Both the position numbers and the translations under genes were made by a program. The notes beneath the pieces are model-generated. The model was not told the origin of the DNA. It did no database searches and was given only the letters and a program-made list of their open reading frames with translations. A stretch of 64,000 bases of DNA from Agromyces sp. Soil535 (GTDB lineage Bacteria > Actinomycetota > Actinomycetes > Actinomycetales > Microbacteriaceae). Of this stretch, positions 9,101-17,277 are shown piece after piece (the stretch's first letter is position 1; the number at the start of each line of letters is the position of its first letter). The stretch covers positions 227,683 through 291,682 of the forward strand of contig NZ_LMRW01000003.1 of the NCBI RefSeq assembly GCF_001428255.1, read 5' to 3'.

Positions 9101-10712
9101 CGTTCGCGCTCACCTGCACGGTCGACGGCAGCACGTCGGTGAGGTCCTGGTTGGTTTGCACGGTCGCGGGCAGGCCGGCGTCGGTGACGCTCCAGAGGTA
9201 CCGGCCGGCGCCTTTGTCGTCCCAGTAGGAGGCATCCCAACCTTCGGCCCACTTCGACGACTCTGCGGTCGGGTTGCGCATCTCGAGCCGGCCGTTCTCG
9301 CCGATCGTCATGGGAAGCCAGACGTAGGTGGAGTCGGCCGCGCCGGAGTTCCACCGGTCACCCATGTAGATGTACTGGCCCTTCGCCGCGTCGAGCGTGA
9401 GCACGTTGGTGCTCTGCGATCCGAAGGTGGTCTTGCGCGCGTCGCCGACCGAGAGCAGGCCGTCGCCGCCCTGGGGAATCGTGTCGTAGGCGACGTTCTC
9501 GTACGGGTCGCCGGCCTCCACGCCTCGGATCCACGTGCCGAGCACGCTGTCGGCGGTGTAGTACGTCTGCGGGTTTGGTCGCCAGCCGGTCGCTCCGGAG
9601 GCGACGAGGTAGTAGCGCCCGTCGTGCACGAACAGCGCAGGTGCCTCGAGCAGGCCGCATCGCTTCACGATCGCGTAGTCGAGGTGGTTCTGCGGCGAGC
9701 CCGCCGCGCCGTCGGCGAAGATCTGCGGGTATCGGCCGTCGACGGAGTACTGGATGCCGGTGGGGTCGACGGTCGTGGTCTTCTCGACGTTGGTGTACTC
9801 GCTGTCGAGCTTCGAGATGTAGAGCGACCGGTTCTCCTCGGAGGAGTAGACGATGTACGCGCTCCCGTCCGTGTCCTGGAACACCGTCATGTCACGAGCG
9901 CCGCCAGGCACCGCGCTGTTCTGGCTGCAGGCGGTCCTGTACGTGGTCTCGTTGTAGAGGCGGAAGGCGCCCTGCAGTGCGAAGGGCCCGTTCGGGCTGT
10001 CGGATGTCGCGACCGCCGCGAGCGATCGTGCGTAGTTGCTGCCGCCGGGCGACGTGCTGCCGTCGGCGTGCCACCACATGACCCACTTCTGGGTCTGGGC
10101 GTTGTAGAGCACCTTCGGCCGTTCGAAGATCGCCTGGATGCGGGGCGTCGTGCCGTCGGCCTCGAACTGGCTGACGTTGAGGTAATAGAAGAGCTTGTCG
10201 ATGGTGGCCGTGATCGGCGCGCCGGCGTCGTCGACCGTGTCGTAGAGCGCATCGAAGTACTCGCCCTGGAGCTCCTCCTTGCTGGTGACGGAGCGCATGG
10301 CGACGCCTTCGTTGGTCCAGTTGAGCGTGTCGGTCGACCGGTAGACCGAGACGCCGGGGCTGTTGTAGTACCCGTTGGAGCGGTCCTCGCCGTACCAGTA
10401 GTAGATCGGTGCGCCCCCTTCCGTGGCGGTGATCATGGCCGCCTCGTCGACGCCGAGTTCGGCGGCGGAGACGACCTGGCCGCCGTGCGCCTGGATGTGC
10501 CGGCCGTCGGTGTCGTACCAGTACGGCTGGAAGTAGCCGGACGCGGTGAGCCCCGGGTCGGTGACGGCCGGGTACGCATCGTAGACCGGTGGGGTATCGG
10601 TGCTGGGAACGTCGGCGTTCGCCGCCCCCGCGGGCACGAGCACTGCAGAGAGCAGTGCGATCACCCCAGCCCCCACCAGGAACCGAGTGCGTCCGTCACC
10701 GCTGCCGAACAT
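6111..10712 (-). CDS. Secreted multidomain GH43-like glycosidase
   Basis: A 1,533-residue exported enzyme with a signal peptide ending near AGAANA. Residues about 50-500 form a GH43-type five-bladed propeller resembling exo-beta-1,3-galactanase relatives: HGGQVV and YYWYGEDRS near the start, FERPKVLYN, then YMGDRWN. After it come an Ig-like segment, an F5/8-type-C/CBM32-like domain (about 595-720), three cadherin-like beta-sandwich repeats (about 725-990), a jelly-roll module, two Big_4-like Ig domains and two C-terminal repeats (PNGIYQYV / GSHGYVV). Sugar specificity is not certain. It stands alone and converges on the oxidoreductase operon. Confidence 0.85.
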   Translation of the reverse strand: MFGSGDGRTRFLVGAGVIALLSAVLVPAGAANADVPSTDTPPVYDAYPAVTDPGLTASGYFQPYWYDTDGRHIQAHGGQVVSAAELGVDEAAMITATEGGAPIYYWYGEDRSNGYYNSPGVSVYRSTDTLNWTNEGVAMRSVTSKEELQGEYFDALYDTVDDAGAPITATIDKLFYYLNVSQFEADGTTPRIQAIFERPKVLYNAQTQKWVMWWHADGSTSPGGSNYARSLAAVATSDSPNGPFALQGAFRLYNETTYRTACSQNSAVPGGARDMTVFQDTDGSAYIVYSSEENRSLYISKLDSEYTNVEKTTTVDPTGIQYSVDGRYPQIFADGAAGSPQNHLDYAIVKRCGLLEAPALFVHDGRYYLVASGATGWRPNPQTYYTADSVLGTWIRGVEAGDPYENVAYDTIPQGGDGLLSVGDARKTTFGSQSTNVLTLDAAKGQYIYMGDRWNSGAADSTYVWLPMTIGENGRLEMRNPTAESSKWAEGWDASYWDDKGAGRYLWSVTDAGLPATVQTNQDLTDVLPSTVQVSANDTVTDVAVQWNRTVFTTPGAQQIVGTLAASDGFTAGRTFTRTLQVEGHGLFNVATGATAGASSRPTLAATTNDGVVAKGWDDWVAGGKYPLASWLSYTWAEPRTLDHVVVHTYKDGSTATWPSKIAVQYRDAAGAWVSAGVEASVAQDASGAAPVVELDVSSLPPTTAMRLDLTTTTSTWQSIAEVEIFGYGASAATKLSDLQIDGVTVGGFSPETWSYSVVASQSAGRTVTATAVDAAARVTVSPATASTPFAHVTVEALEGNDVVAAQTYRVAFVAPSTDATLASITVDGVPLAGFDPTVAQYDDLQLLPGATPTVTATAADSKASVQVGAYDADAKSVSITVTAEDTAVTKQYVLAFVVDPRSWDASLSGLTVNGAAVPGFSPDVLAYTVDTGAWGSAPSVAATATNAAATVATSTDLAHATVTVTAENPGVTRTYTVTFTATSCANQTVQAPWSSAAWGTETNASFCDGDGASFRISDANDGAWTTKDNLSVIFQPEVLAVGDTIETYVPSVEKGNNSDPRTGLIVRNDLSRAGKASAKAYALVVLSPAGGYLQYDSNNNGYIDTQTTGVPAATWPAYVKLEYTSSTSMTGYFRKAPTDPWTKLASVPLASATAKLDAGIFAAGNNNRGASVATLLDTRFSFDVASVEPVAVETEAGTAPQLPAEVDVTLVSGAGEARAVEWEPIDPSAFAEAGTFTVGGSIAGTEAQATATVTVVPKPITVISVEPVAVGTEAGQAPALPASVTVALSDGTTETRGVTWPFVDPSAYAEPGTFTVDGVVEGTELTATATVTVSPPADGAAAPPAKAVLSSDNGWDTGLLDGDFRITMNLWWGQNATSFRLYENGELVSTTALTSATPEAQTASVHISGLPNGIYQYVGVLANSKGETRTESLTVVVKDANPGMPRLSHDNRDRNGDYVVTANMWWGTNATSYRFLEDGVVVAEGGLVAASPEAQRAELAVTGASKGSHGYVVEFRNAAGVTVSEPITVTVK

Positions 10713-10747
10713 GCATGCCTCCGCGTCGTTGCGAGCCGAGCTCCGAA

Positions 10748-10775
10748 TGTTGACGTCAACATGTTGACGTCAACA
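10748..10775 (-). promoter_or_regulatory. Two abutting 14-bp palindromic operators
   Basis: The perfect palindrome TGTTGACGTCAACA occurs twice with no spacer (10748-10761 and 10762-10775), 36 bp upstream of the large GH43-like gene. The central CG and two-fold symmetry resemble LacI-family operators. The embedded TTGACG words could double as -35 elements. No LacI gene is adjacent; the only one in the window (60.1-61.1 kb) appears to use a different site. Confidence 0.75.
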
Positions 10776-10850
10776 CGGACGATAGCACCCGTCGCGCTCT
10801 CGAGGGAAGGCGGCTTCGGCGTATGACGTCACACACGGGCCGCGCCGGAG

Positions 10851-11348
10851 TCACCGCCCTCGCGGCGAACCCCCTCCACGCCGATCGTGAATGACCGCAT
10901 CAGGCGCCACCGCACCGAGCACCATCTCGAGCCCGTCAGCCAGTTCTTCGAGCCGACCGGGATCCACCGCCGCGAACTCGCGTTCGATCGCCGGCACGTA
11001 TACGCGGGCAGCGGCGAGGAACCGTCGCCGTCCATCACCGGTGAGCACGGCGAACGCCGACCGCCCGTCGTGGGGGTTCGGCTCCCGGGCCACGAGGCCC
11101 GCGGCCGCGAGCTCGTCGACGAGCCGGCTGACGCGGGTGCGGCTGAGCACGACCCGCTCGCCGAGCTCCCCCATCGTCAGTCGCCCGCCCCCATCGCGCA
11201 ACTCGAGCAGCACGTCGTACCACGTGAGCGGCATGCCGCTGTCTCGGGCGACGACGCGGTCGAGTCGGGGCAGCAACGCGGCGTGCAGGCGCAACACTGC
11301 CTCCCAGGTGCGTTCGGCGTCACTGGTGCGTGCGGCGTCATTCGGCAT
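10851..11348 (-). CDS. MarR-family transcriptional regulator
   Basis: A 165-residue MarR protein, with the helix-turn-helix LTMGELGERVVLSRTRVSRLVDELAAAG near residues 58-85 and the wing REPNPHDGRSAFAVLTGDG. It is divergent from the azoreductase gene across a 97-bp gap holding inverted repeats, the usual layout for a MarR repressor and its target. Confidence 0.9.
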   Translation of the reverse strand: MPNDAARTSDAERTWEAVLRLHAALLPRLDRVVARDSGMPLTWYDVLLELRDGGGRLTMGELGERVVLSRTRVSRLVDELAAAGLVAREPNPHDGRSAFAVLTGDGRRRFLAAARVYVPAIEREFAAVDPGRLEELADGLEMVLGAVAPDAVIHDRRGGGSPRGR

Positions 11349-11370
11349 GCCGGGAGTCTCTCACGAATTG

Positions 11371-11430
11371 TGTGCGTGCGCACGTACATGCTATGGTCAT
11401 CGCCTCATCAATGTATGTGCGTCTGCACGC
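11371..11430. promoter_or_regulatory. Divergent marR/azoreductase control region with inverted repeats
   Basis: The gap contains an imperfect palindrome centred on CGTGCGCACG (about 11375-11385) and a second related element ATGTATGTGCGTCTGCACGC (11411-11430). Both share GTGC/GCAC half-sites. They are plausible binding sites for the divergent MarR protein; no clear -35/-10 pair is assigned. Confidence 0.5.
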
Positions 11431-11445
11431 AAGAAAGGGAGCACC

Positions 11446-12102
11446 ATGACCACGACACTGCTGCACCTCTCCGCCTCACCTCGTGGCGAGGCATCCGAAT
11501 CGCTCGCGATCGCGCGCACCTTCATCGACGCCTTCCGGGCGGCGAATCCCGCGGCATCCGTCGACGAGTGGGATCTCTGGGACGGCACCCTGCCCACATT
11601 CGGCCCAGACGGCGCAGGCGCCAAGATGCGCGTCTTCGCCGGCGAGGAGCCCGTTGGTCCAGAGGATACGGCGTGGCACCGTGCCCGCCTCGCGTTCGAG
11701 CGGTTCGCCGCCGCCGACCTCTACCTGTTCAGCCTGCCCATGTGGAACGCCGGCATCCCCTTCATCGCCAAGCAGTTCATCGACGTGGTCAGCCAGCCCG
11801 GCATGGTGTTCGACTTCGATCCCGAGATCGGATACACCGGGCTGCTCGGGAGCCGCCGCGCCGCGGTCGTGTACACGAGCGCGGTCTTCGGCGAGGGCCG
11901 GCCGCCGGCGTTCGGGAGCGACTTCCAGCGGCCGTACTTTGAGGACTGGCTCAACTGGGCGGGCATCACGGATGTCTCGTCGATCACCTTCCGGCCGAAC
12001 CTCGCGGTTGCCGACGCCGAGCCCGGGCGGGTCGCGGCGCATGACGCCGCACGGCGGGCCGGCGCGGAGTTCGGTCGCCCCTCGATGCGCCGCGCCTCCT
12101 AG
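11446..12102 (+). CDS. FMN-dependent NADH-azoreductase family
   Basis: A 218-residue flavodoxin-fold enzyme. The N-terminal FMN phosphate loop LLHLSASPRGEASESLAIA, the middle motif FSLPMWNAGIPFIAKQFIDVVSQPGMVF and the later YTSAVFGEG are typical of AzoR. It reduces azo compounds and quinones with two electrons from NAD(P)H. ATG 11446 follows GAAAGGGAG. It is divergent from a MarR gene and probably induced by its effector. Confidence 0.92.
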   Translation: MTTTLLHLSASPRGEASESLAIARTFIDAFRAANPAASVDEWDLWDGTLPTFGPDGAGAKMRVFAGEEPVGPEDTAWHRARLAFERFAAADLYLFSLPMWNAGIPFIAKQFIDVVSQPGMVFDFDPEIGYTGLLGSRRAAVVYTSAVFGEGRPPAFGSDFQRPYFEDWLNWAGITDVSSITFRPNLAVADAEPGRVAAHDAARRAGAEFGRPSMRRAS

Positions 12103-12132
12103 CACGCCGGATGGCCGAACCGGCGGCACCTG

Positions 12133-12546
12133 TCACCGAACTGCAGTGACCTCGCTCGCCGAGCGCGTCCGCGCCTCGATCGCCTCGATGACCGCGACCA
12201 TGTCCTCGCGGTCGTTGGCGAGGGCGAGGCTCTCGCGGTAGAGCTCGCTCGAGAGGTCGAGCATCGGCGTCGCGACGCCGACCGCGCGGGCCTCGTCGGC
12301 GATGAGGCGTGTGCTCGTGTATGCGTCGGAGGTCGCCGCCTGCACCGCGAAGTCGCGCCCGATGAGCTTCGGGATCTTCACTCGCGTGAGGTCGGATGCG
12401 AGCTGGCCCGAGTCGATGGCGTGTCGGAACGCCTCGAGGTCGAGGCCGCCCCCGTCGGCGAAGTGCACGGCCTCGGCGAGCGCGGCGAGCATGGAGTTCA
12501 GGTAGAGGTTCACCGCGAGCTTCATCGTGAGGCCGTCGCCGGCACA
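12133..12546 (-). pseudogene. C-terminal remnant of 3-hydroxyisobutyrate/6-phosphogluconate dehydrogenase family
   Basis: Only the helical C-terminal domain (NAD_binding_11 type) survives: AGDGLTMKLAVNLYLNS opens it and the catalytic-helix region KIPKLIGRDFAVQ follows. The N-terminal Rossmann fold of about 165 residues is absent. Family homology stops abruptly near 12546, about 40 bp from the end of the Doc toxin gene. A 130-residue product from ATG 12525 is possible, but without the coenzyme fold it should not be an active dehydrogenase. Confidence 0.75.
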
Positions 12547-12588
12547 GCTGCCGCACGATCTGAGAGGCAGGTACCCGCGCCCTCGACG

Positions 12589-12996
12589 TCACCCCGGATG
12601 TCGTGGCGGATGCTCCTGAAGTGGCCGCATCCGCTCGCGAATCCACTCGGCGAGGGCGGTGTGGCCGACGTCGCCGGCGGCGACCGACTCAATGAACGCG
12701 GCCGTCGCCTCGATGTCATCGGCAACGAGGTCGGCGCCGTTGAGTTCGAGGAAGGCCACCGTGACGAACCACGACAGACGCTTGTTCCCGTCGGCGAGGG
12801 CGTGGTCGCGGTTCTCCACGCGCATGAGTGCTGCCGCCTTGTCCTCGAGCGTCGGATGCACCTCCTCACCGAACACCGGCATCGGCGCAGCGAGCGCCGA
12901 CAGCAACAGGTTCCGGCCACGGGTGCCGTCCTTGTAGTGGAAGCCCTCCTCATCGAGAAGGGCTTCCACGTCCTCGGGGTCGAGATATTCCGTCAA
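12589..12996 (-). CDS. doc: Doc-type (Fic-fold) toxin
   Basis: A 135-residue death-on-curing toxin. The Fic-related signature HALADGNKR is present, matching Doc's H-x-x-x-D/x-G-N-K-R form, after LLLSALAAPMPVFGEEVHPTLEDKAAAL. Doc proteins phosphorylate EF-Tu and halt translation. The start is TTG at 12994-12996, overlapping the antitoxin stop by 4 bp, so toxin synthesis is coupled to the antitoxin. A longer in-frame ORF covers the antitoxin in another frame and is rejected. Confidence 0.9.
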   Translation of the reverse strand: MTEYLDPEDVEALLDEEGFHYKDGTRGRNLLLSALAAPMPVFGEEVHPTLEDKAAALMRVENRDHALADGNKRLSWFVTVAFLELNGADLVADDIEATAAFIESVAAGDVGHTALAEWIRERMRPLQEHPPRHPG

Positions 12997-13196
12997 CGGG
13001 CTAGTCGCTCGAGCAGCGCGGCGTCGCGCGCACGCACGCGGTCGAAGGCGGCGCGGGTGCGTGCGGACTTGTCGGCTCGCACCGCGAGCTCGTCGAGCGC
13101 GATCTCGACGACCTCGGTCTTCGAACGGCCGAACCTGGCTGCGAGCGCCTCGAGCAGTCGGTCGTGCTCCTCGTCGAGTCGAAGCGTCATCGCCAT
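12993..13196 (-). CDS. Ribbon-helix-helix antitoxin (Phd-like partner of Doc)
   Basis: A 67-residue CopG/RHH-type protein. The strand MAMTLRLDEEHDRLLEALA is followed by RFGRSKTEVVEIALDELA, which fits DNA binding by the N-terminus. The charged C-terminus should neutralise the toxin. It precedes the toxin gene, the usual order for autoregulated pairs. Doc is classically paired with Phd; an RHH partner is a known alternative. Confidence 0.85.
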   Translation of the reverse strand: MAMTLRLDEEHDRLLEALAARFGRSKTEVVEIALDELAVRADKSARTRAAFDRVRARDAALLERLAR

Positions 13197-13271
13197 GAGG
13201 GCCTCCTCCCATCAGGGTCGATCGGTCTTTGCACCAAGACCCAGCCTACCCGAGCTGGTATCACGGTGGTA

Positions 13272-13712
13272 TCACGTGACTCGCGCCTTCGACAACACCT
13301 CGAGGCACCACAGGAACTCCTCGCGCTGCGCCGTACCGAGCGGTGCGAGGAGCACCGCCTGCGCCTCGTCGAGCGCCGCATCCAGTTCGCGGAGTGTGCG
13401 CCGTCCGGCGGACGTGATCGCGATCACCATCCGCCGTCGATCGTCGCTGCTCGGCCTCCTGGTGAGATCCCCGGATGCCTCGAGGTCACGCACGGCCTGC
13501 GTCACGTCGCTCGGGTCGAGGCCGGCGTGGCGGCCGATCGCGGCCTGGTGCAGCTCGCCGAACTCCTCGAGCGCGGCGAGCACGCGATAGTCGTAGCCGC
13601 GCCGACCCCGCTCGGCCAATGCCACCGCGAGCAGCTGGTGCGAACGCTGCGCGACGGCCGACAGCCGCCAGCTGGGTCGGTGGGCGAAGCGCGAGGCGAG
13701 TTCCTCCTGCAT
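13272..13712 (-). CDS. MarR-family transcriptional regulator
   Basis: A 146-residue MarR protein with the helix-turn-helix LHQAAIGRHAGLDPSDVTQAVRDLEASGD and the wing RRPSSDDRRRMVIAITSAG. ATG 13712 is chosen because upstream in-frame sequence reads through the promoter and the opposite-strand gene. It is divergent from the haloalkane dehalogenase-like gene, 84 bp away, which it probably represses. Confidence 0.9.
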   Translation of the reverse strand: MQEELASRFAHRPSWRLSAVAQRSHQLLAVALAERGRRGYDYRVLAALEEFGELHQAAIGRHAGLDPSDVTQAVRDLEASGDLTRRPSSDDRRRMVIAITSAGRRTLRELDAALDEAQAVLLAPLGTAQREEFLWCLEVLSKARVT

Positions 13713-13733
13713 GGCCCCGAATCTAGCAGATCG

Positions 13734-13762
13734 TTGACACGGCCAACGGTATTGCATATCGT
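13734..13762 (+). promoter_or_regulatory. Promoter of dehalogenase gene overlapped by CGTTGG half-sites
   Basis: TTGACA (13734-13739), a 17-bp spacer and TATCGT (13757-13762) form a good sigma-A-like promoter. CGTTGAC at 13733, CCAACG at 13743 and CGTTGGC at 13760 are related half-sites in alternating orientation that overlap both boxes. They are plausible operators for the divergent MarR protein. Confidence 0.65.
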
Positions 13763-13796
13763 TGGCAGCACCAATGATTCCGACTGAGGAGAACCC

Positions 13797-14654
13797 ATGC
13801 CGATCATCGACGTACTCGACTCGACCATGCACTTCGAGGAATCGGGCGAAGGCACGACATTCGTGTTCCTGCACGGCAACCCGGGCTCGTCGCACCAGTG
13901 GCGCAACGTGATCCAAGGCGTCGGCGAGGGGCACGTGCTCGCGCCCGACCTCATCGGCATGGGCCGATCTGGCAAGCCCGACACCGACTACCGCTTCGCC
14001 GACCACGCGCGCTACCTCGACGCGTGGTTCGACGCAGTCGGCGTCGAACGCGCCGTGCTCGTGGGCCACGACTGGGGCGGAGCGCTCGCCTTCGACTGGG
14101 CGGCTCGGCATCCCGACCGCGTGCTCGGCGTCGCGTTCTTCGAGAGCATCGTGAAGCCCATGGAGTGGAGCGACCTCTCGCCGCAGGCCAGAGCACGGTC
14201 GGAGTCGGTACGCACGCCCGGCGTCGGCGAGGAGCGCGTGCTCACGTCCGACGCGTTCATCCGCCAGGCGTTCACCGGCGGCGTGCTGACGCCGGTCGGG
14301 GCATCCGAACTCGAGGCCTACCTCGCACCGTTCCCGACGCCCGAGAGCCGTGTTCCGGTGCTCGCGTGGGCACGGCAGATGCCCCTCGGGGGCGAGCCCG
14401 GCGAGGTCGTGGAGCGCATCGAGGCGTACGATCGGTGGCTCGCGACGAGCGGCCCGGTGCCCAAGCTCCTGCTGACCTTCCAGGGCTCACCGACGCTGCT
14501 CATCAGCCCACAGGTCGCCGAGTGGTGCGCGCGCACGATCGCATCGCTCGAGATCGTGGACGGCGGCCTCGCCGGCCACCACGCGCAGGAGGACCGGCCC
14601 GACGAGATCGCGGCCGCGATCGCCGGCTGGGCCGATCGGCATCACCTGCGCTGA
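13797..14654 (+). CDS. Haloalkane dehalogenase-like alpha/beta hydrolase
   Basis: A 285-residue alpha/beta hydrolase with the full haloalkane dehalogenase subfamily II pattern. HGNPG supplies halide-binding Asn28, GHDWGG supplies nucleophile Asp92 and halide-binding Trp93, FFES supplies acid Glu116, and GHHAQED supplies the base, probably His261. Such enzymes hydrolyse carbon-halogen bonds of haloalkanes to alcohols. ATG 13797 lies downstream of GAGGAG. The substrate is unknown. Confidence 0.85.
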   Translation: MPIIDVLDSTMHFEESGEGTTFVFLHGNPGSSHQWRNVIQGVGEGHVLAPDLIGMGRSGKPDTDYRFADHARYLDAWFDAVGVERAVLVGHDWGGALAFDWAARHPDRVLGVAFFESIVKPMEWSDLSPQARARSESVRTPGVGEERVLTSDAFIRQAFTGGVLTPVGASELEAYLAPFPTPESRVPVLAWARQMPLGGEPGEVVERIEAYDRWLATSGPVPKLLLTFQGSPTLLISPQVAEWCARTIASLEIVDGGLAGHHAQEDRPDEIAAAIAGWADRHHLR

Positions 14655-14680
14655 TCGGCGCGCGAGCGGCATCCGCTGGG

Positions 14681-15928
14681 CTAGTACTCGACGGGGTCCC
14701 TGATGATCGGGCACGTCATGCAGTGCCCACCGCCGCGCCCGCGCCCGAGCTCCGCACCCACGATCGGAATGACCTCGATGCCGGCCTTGCGCAGCAGGTC
14801 GTTGGTCTGCGTGTTGCGGTCGTAGGTGTACACGACGCCCGGACGCAACGCGACGGCGTTGTTGCCCGAGTCCCACTGCTGGCGCTCCGAGGCGTAGACG
14901 TCGCCGGCGGTCGCCACGACGTGGAGCTTCGGCAGGCCGAGGCTTTCCGCGACGACGTCGACGAAGGCCCGGCTGCCCTCGTCCGTGAGCTCGATGCCCG
15001 CGCCACCGGACGGCCGCAACGTGAAGGTGTGCACGTCGTCCATGATCTTCGGGAAGACCGTGACGATGTCACGGTCGGCGAACGTGAACACGGTGTCGAG
15101 GTGCATGGCGGCGCGAAGCTTCGGCATGCCGGCGATGATGACCCGCTCGGCGGCTCCCCGCTCGAACAATGCGGCCGCGACCTGGGTGATGGCCTGCCGT
15201 GAGGTGCGCTCGCTCATGCCCATGAGCACCACACCGTTGCCGACCGGCATGATGTCTCCGCCCTCGAACGTCGCCTGCCCCCACTGCATTTCGGGGTCGC
15301 CCCACCAGACGGTGCTGCCCACGAAGTCGGGATGGAACTCGTACACGGCCTTCATCAGGAGCGTCTCATCGTGACGGGCCGGCCAGTACAGCGGATTCAG
15401 CGTCACGCCTCCGTAGAGCCAGCAGGTGGTGTCCCGCGTGTAGAGCGTGTTCGGAAGCGGCGGCATCAGGTACTCCTGCACGCCGGTGGATTCGTGCGCC
15501 AGCGAGAGGTGGCCGCTCCCGAAGTCGTCAGGCAGGTCGCTCGTGGCGAGGCCACCGATGAGGAATTCCGCGAGCTCGAGGGGTTGGAGCGATTCGAGGT
15601 ACGCGCGCGTGTCCTCGACCAGGCCGAAACCGACCTCGTTCGGCGTGATCTTGCGGTCGAGCAGCCAGTCGCGCGCCTCGGGGATCGCGACGGTCTGTGC
15701 GAGCAGCTCATGGAGCTCGACGACGTCGACGCCGTTCTCACGCAGGTCGGCCACGAAGGCGGCGTGATCGCGCTGGGCGCTCTCCACCCACATGACGTCG
15801 TCGAACAGGAGCGAATCCGAGTTCGTCGGCGTCAGGCGTCGGTGCGCGAGGCCCGGTGCGCACACGAGCACCTTCCGGAGCACCCCCACCTCGGAGTGCA
15901 CGCCGTACGCGCTTGCGGTTGCGGTCAT
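14681..15928 (-). CDS. arcA: Arginine deiminase
   Basis: A 415-residue enzyme of the usual length. The guanidino-group catalytic set is visible: [11 protein letters not shown], the EGGD motif, HLDTVF, and nucleophile Cys403 in GGGHCMTCP at the C-terminus. It converts L-arginine to citrulline and ammonia, the first step of the arginine deiminase pathway. No arcB, arcC or arginine transporter is adjacent, so the pathway is completed elsewhere or the enzyme serves acid tolerance alone. Confidence 0.96.
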   Translation of the reverse strand: MTATASAYGVHSEVGVLRKVLVCAPGLAHRRLTPTNSDSLLFDDVMWVESAQRDHAAFVADLRENGVDVVELHELLAQTVAIPEARDWLLDRKITPNEVGFGLVEDTRAYLESLQPLELAEFLIGGLATSDLPDDFGSGHLSLAHESTGVQEYLMPPLPNTLYTRDTTCWLYGGVTLNPLYWPARHDETLLMKAVYEFHPDFVGSTVWWGDPEMQWGQATFEGGDIMPVGNGVVLMGMSERTSRQAITQVAAALFERGAAERVIIAGMPKLRAAMHLDTVFTFADRDIVTVFPKIMDDVHTFTLRPSGGAGIELTDEGSRAFVDVVAESLGLPKLHVVATAGDVYASERQQWDSGNNAVALRPGVVYTYDRNTQTNDLLRKAGIEVIPIVGAELGRGRGGGHCMTCPIIRDPVEY

Positions 15929-16029
15929 CTGTCTTCCTCCCTCGCGGCGACGGATTACCCCGACATCCCCCGAGTCGCGTCACGTCGACCCTAGGGGGCG
16001 AACCCCGCTCGGGGGAACACCCCTGCAGT

Positions 16030-17277
16030 TCACCCAGCCGACCGCGCTGCGCGGCTCTGCTCCACCAGCGGCGCCGAAACCAGCGACTCGAGCGGCATGA
16101 CGGCAGCGCCGATCGCGACCGTGTCGCCGCCGAACGTGCACGGCAGCAATGAGAACTGCTCGGCGGGGCGACGCAGGGCAGCGGCCCTCGCGGCGGTCTC
16201 GATGCGCTCGGCGAGCCGCTCCATCAGTCGCATCCCGACCCATCCGCCGATGATCACCCGCTCGGGGTTGTAGAGGTTCACGAGACCGCCGAGGGCGACG
16301 CCGAGGTTCGCGACCACCTCATCGACGACCTGGCGAGCCACGCCATCCCCGGCTTCGGCGGCGTCGAGGAGCTCGCCGAGCGCACCCCAACCCGAGCCCT
16401 CGAATGCACCGCCGAGCCCGGCCCACCGATCGAGGATCGCCTGTGCGCCGAGGAATGCCTCGACGCATCCGCGCCGACCGCAACGGCACACCGGGCCGCT
16501 GCGATCGAGCGAGACGTGGCCCCACTCCGACGCGCTGCTCGCGTGCCCGCGATAGACCTCGCCGTCGGCGATGACGCCCAGGCCGACCCCGCGTCCGAGC
16601 AGCGCCACGACCGCGTGATCGACGCCGCGCGCGGCGCCGAACCACTGCTCGGCCTTGGCCTGCGTCTTCGCGCCGTTCTCGGCGATGATCGGGAGGTCAT
16701 GGTCGAGCAGGGGGCGCACCGGCACCGGCGGCCAGCCGAGACTCTCCGCGTAGAGGGTCTGTGCGCCGGATGCATCGGTCTCGACGATGCCCGGAAGTCC
16801 GAGGCCCACGCCGACCACTCTCGGCCAACGGCCGAGGTTGCGCCGGCGAAGGGCTTCGACGGCGTCGGTGAGGTCGTGCCCGATCGCATCGGGCGACTCC
16901 TCGCTGCGGCCGCCGCGGAACTCGCGGTCGACGCGGCTCATGGTGAGGTCGAACAGCTCGACGGCGACGCCTCGCTCGCCCACGTCGGCGCCGATGAAGT
17001 ACGCGCCGTCGGGGACCGGCTCGAGCAACGAGGTCGGGCGTCCGCCCTGCGAGGCGAGCAGGCCGGTCTCAGCGACGAGGCCCTCGGCGATGAGGTCGCC
17101 CACGATGTTCGTCGCCGACGCCGACGACAAGCCGTTCACCGCAGCGATCTCCGCGCGAGTTGCGCTGCCGGCCGTGATGAGGTGCGCCAGCGCAGCCGAA
17201 CGGTTCTGCGCCCGCAGCGACTTGACCGTGAGCGACTGCCGGCCCTGTCGCCGCTCGCCGTCAGTGGGCATGCTCAT
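16030..17277 (-). CDS. ROK-family transcriptional repressor
   Basis: A 415-residue ROK protein. The N-terminal winged helix TRAEIAAVNGLSSASATNIVGDLIAEGL is followed by a sugar-kinase-like fold with the zinc motif CRCGRRGCVE (near 265) and GVGLGLPG. It probably represses the glucoside operon of which it is the last gene and releases DNA on sugar binding. Its start overlaps the end of the GH5 gene by 17 bp. A second ATG two codons in is an alternative start. Confidence 0.9.
   Translation of the reverse strand: MSMPTDGERRQGRQSLTVKSLRAQNRSAALAHLITAGSATRAEIAAVNGLSSASATNIVGDLIAEGLVAETGLLASQGGRPTSLLEPVPDGAYFIGADVGERGVAVELFDLTMSRVDREFRGGRSEESPDAIGHDLTDAVEALRRRNLGRWPRVVGVGLGLPGIVETDASGAQTLYAESLGWPPVPVRPLLDHDLPIIAENGAKTQAKAEQWFGAARGVDHAVVALLGRGVGLGVIADGEVYRGHASSASEWGHVSLDRSGPVCRCGRRGCVEAFLGAQAILDRWAGLGGAFEGSGWGALGELLDAAEAGDGVARQVVDEVVANLGVALGGLVNLYNPERVIIGGWVGMRLMERLAERIETAARAAALRRPAEQFSLLPCTFGGDTVAIGAAVMPLESLVSAPLVEQSRAARSAG

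Noticed and set aside
6363..10826. A 1,487-codon open frame on the plus strand opposite the GH43-like gene
   Set aside because: It is Arg/Gly/Val-rich without any domain, arises from high third-position GC on the other strand, and overlaps a gene with clear domains and signal peptide.
12589..13212. A 207-codon version of the Doc gene starting at 13212
   Set aside because: Its first 70 codons are the antitoxin gene read in the wrong frame; the TTG at 12994-12996 gives a normal-length Doc protein.
13272..14111. A 279-codon MarR frame extending through the promoter region
   Set aside because: The extra N-terminus overlaps the dehalogenase gene on the other strand and the clear promoter; ATG 13712 fits the MarR family length.
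15965..16020. G/C-rich inverted runs between the ROK gene and arcA as a regulatory RNA
   Set aside because: Runs of GGGG and CCCC pair by chance in this composition; at most a weak terminator for the ROK operon.
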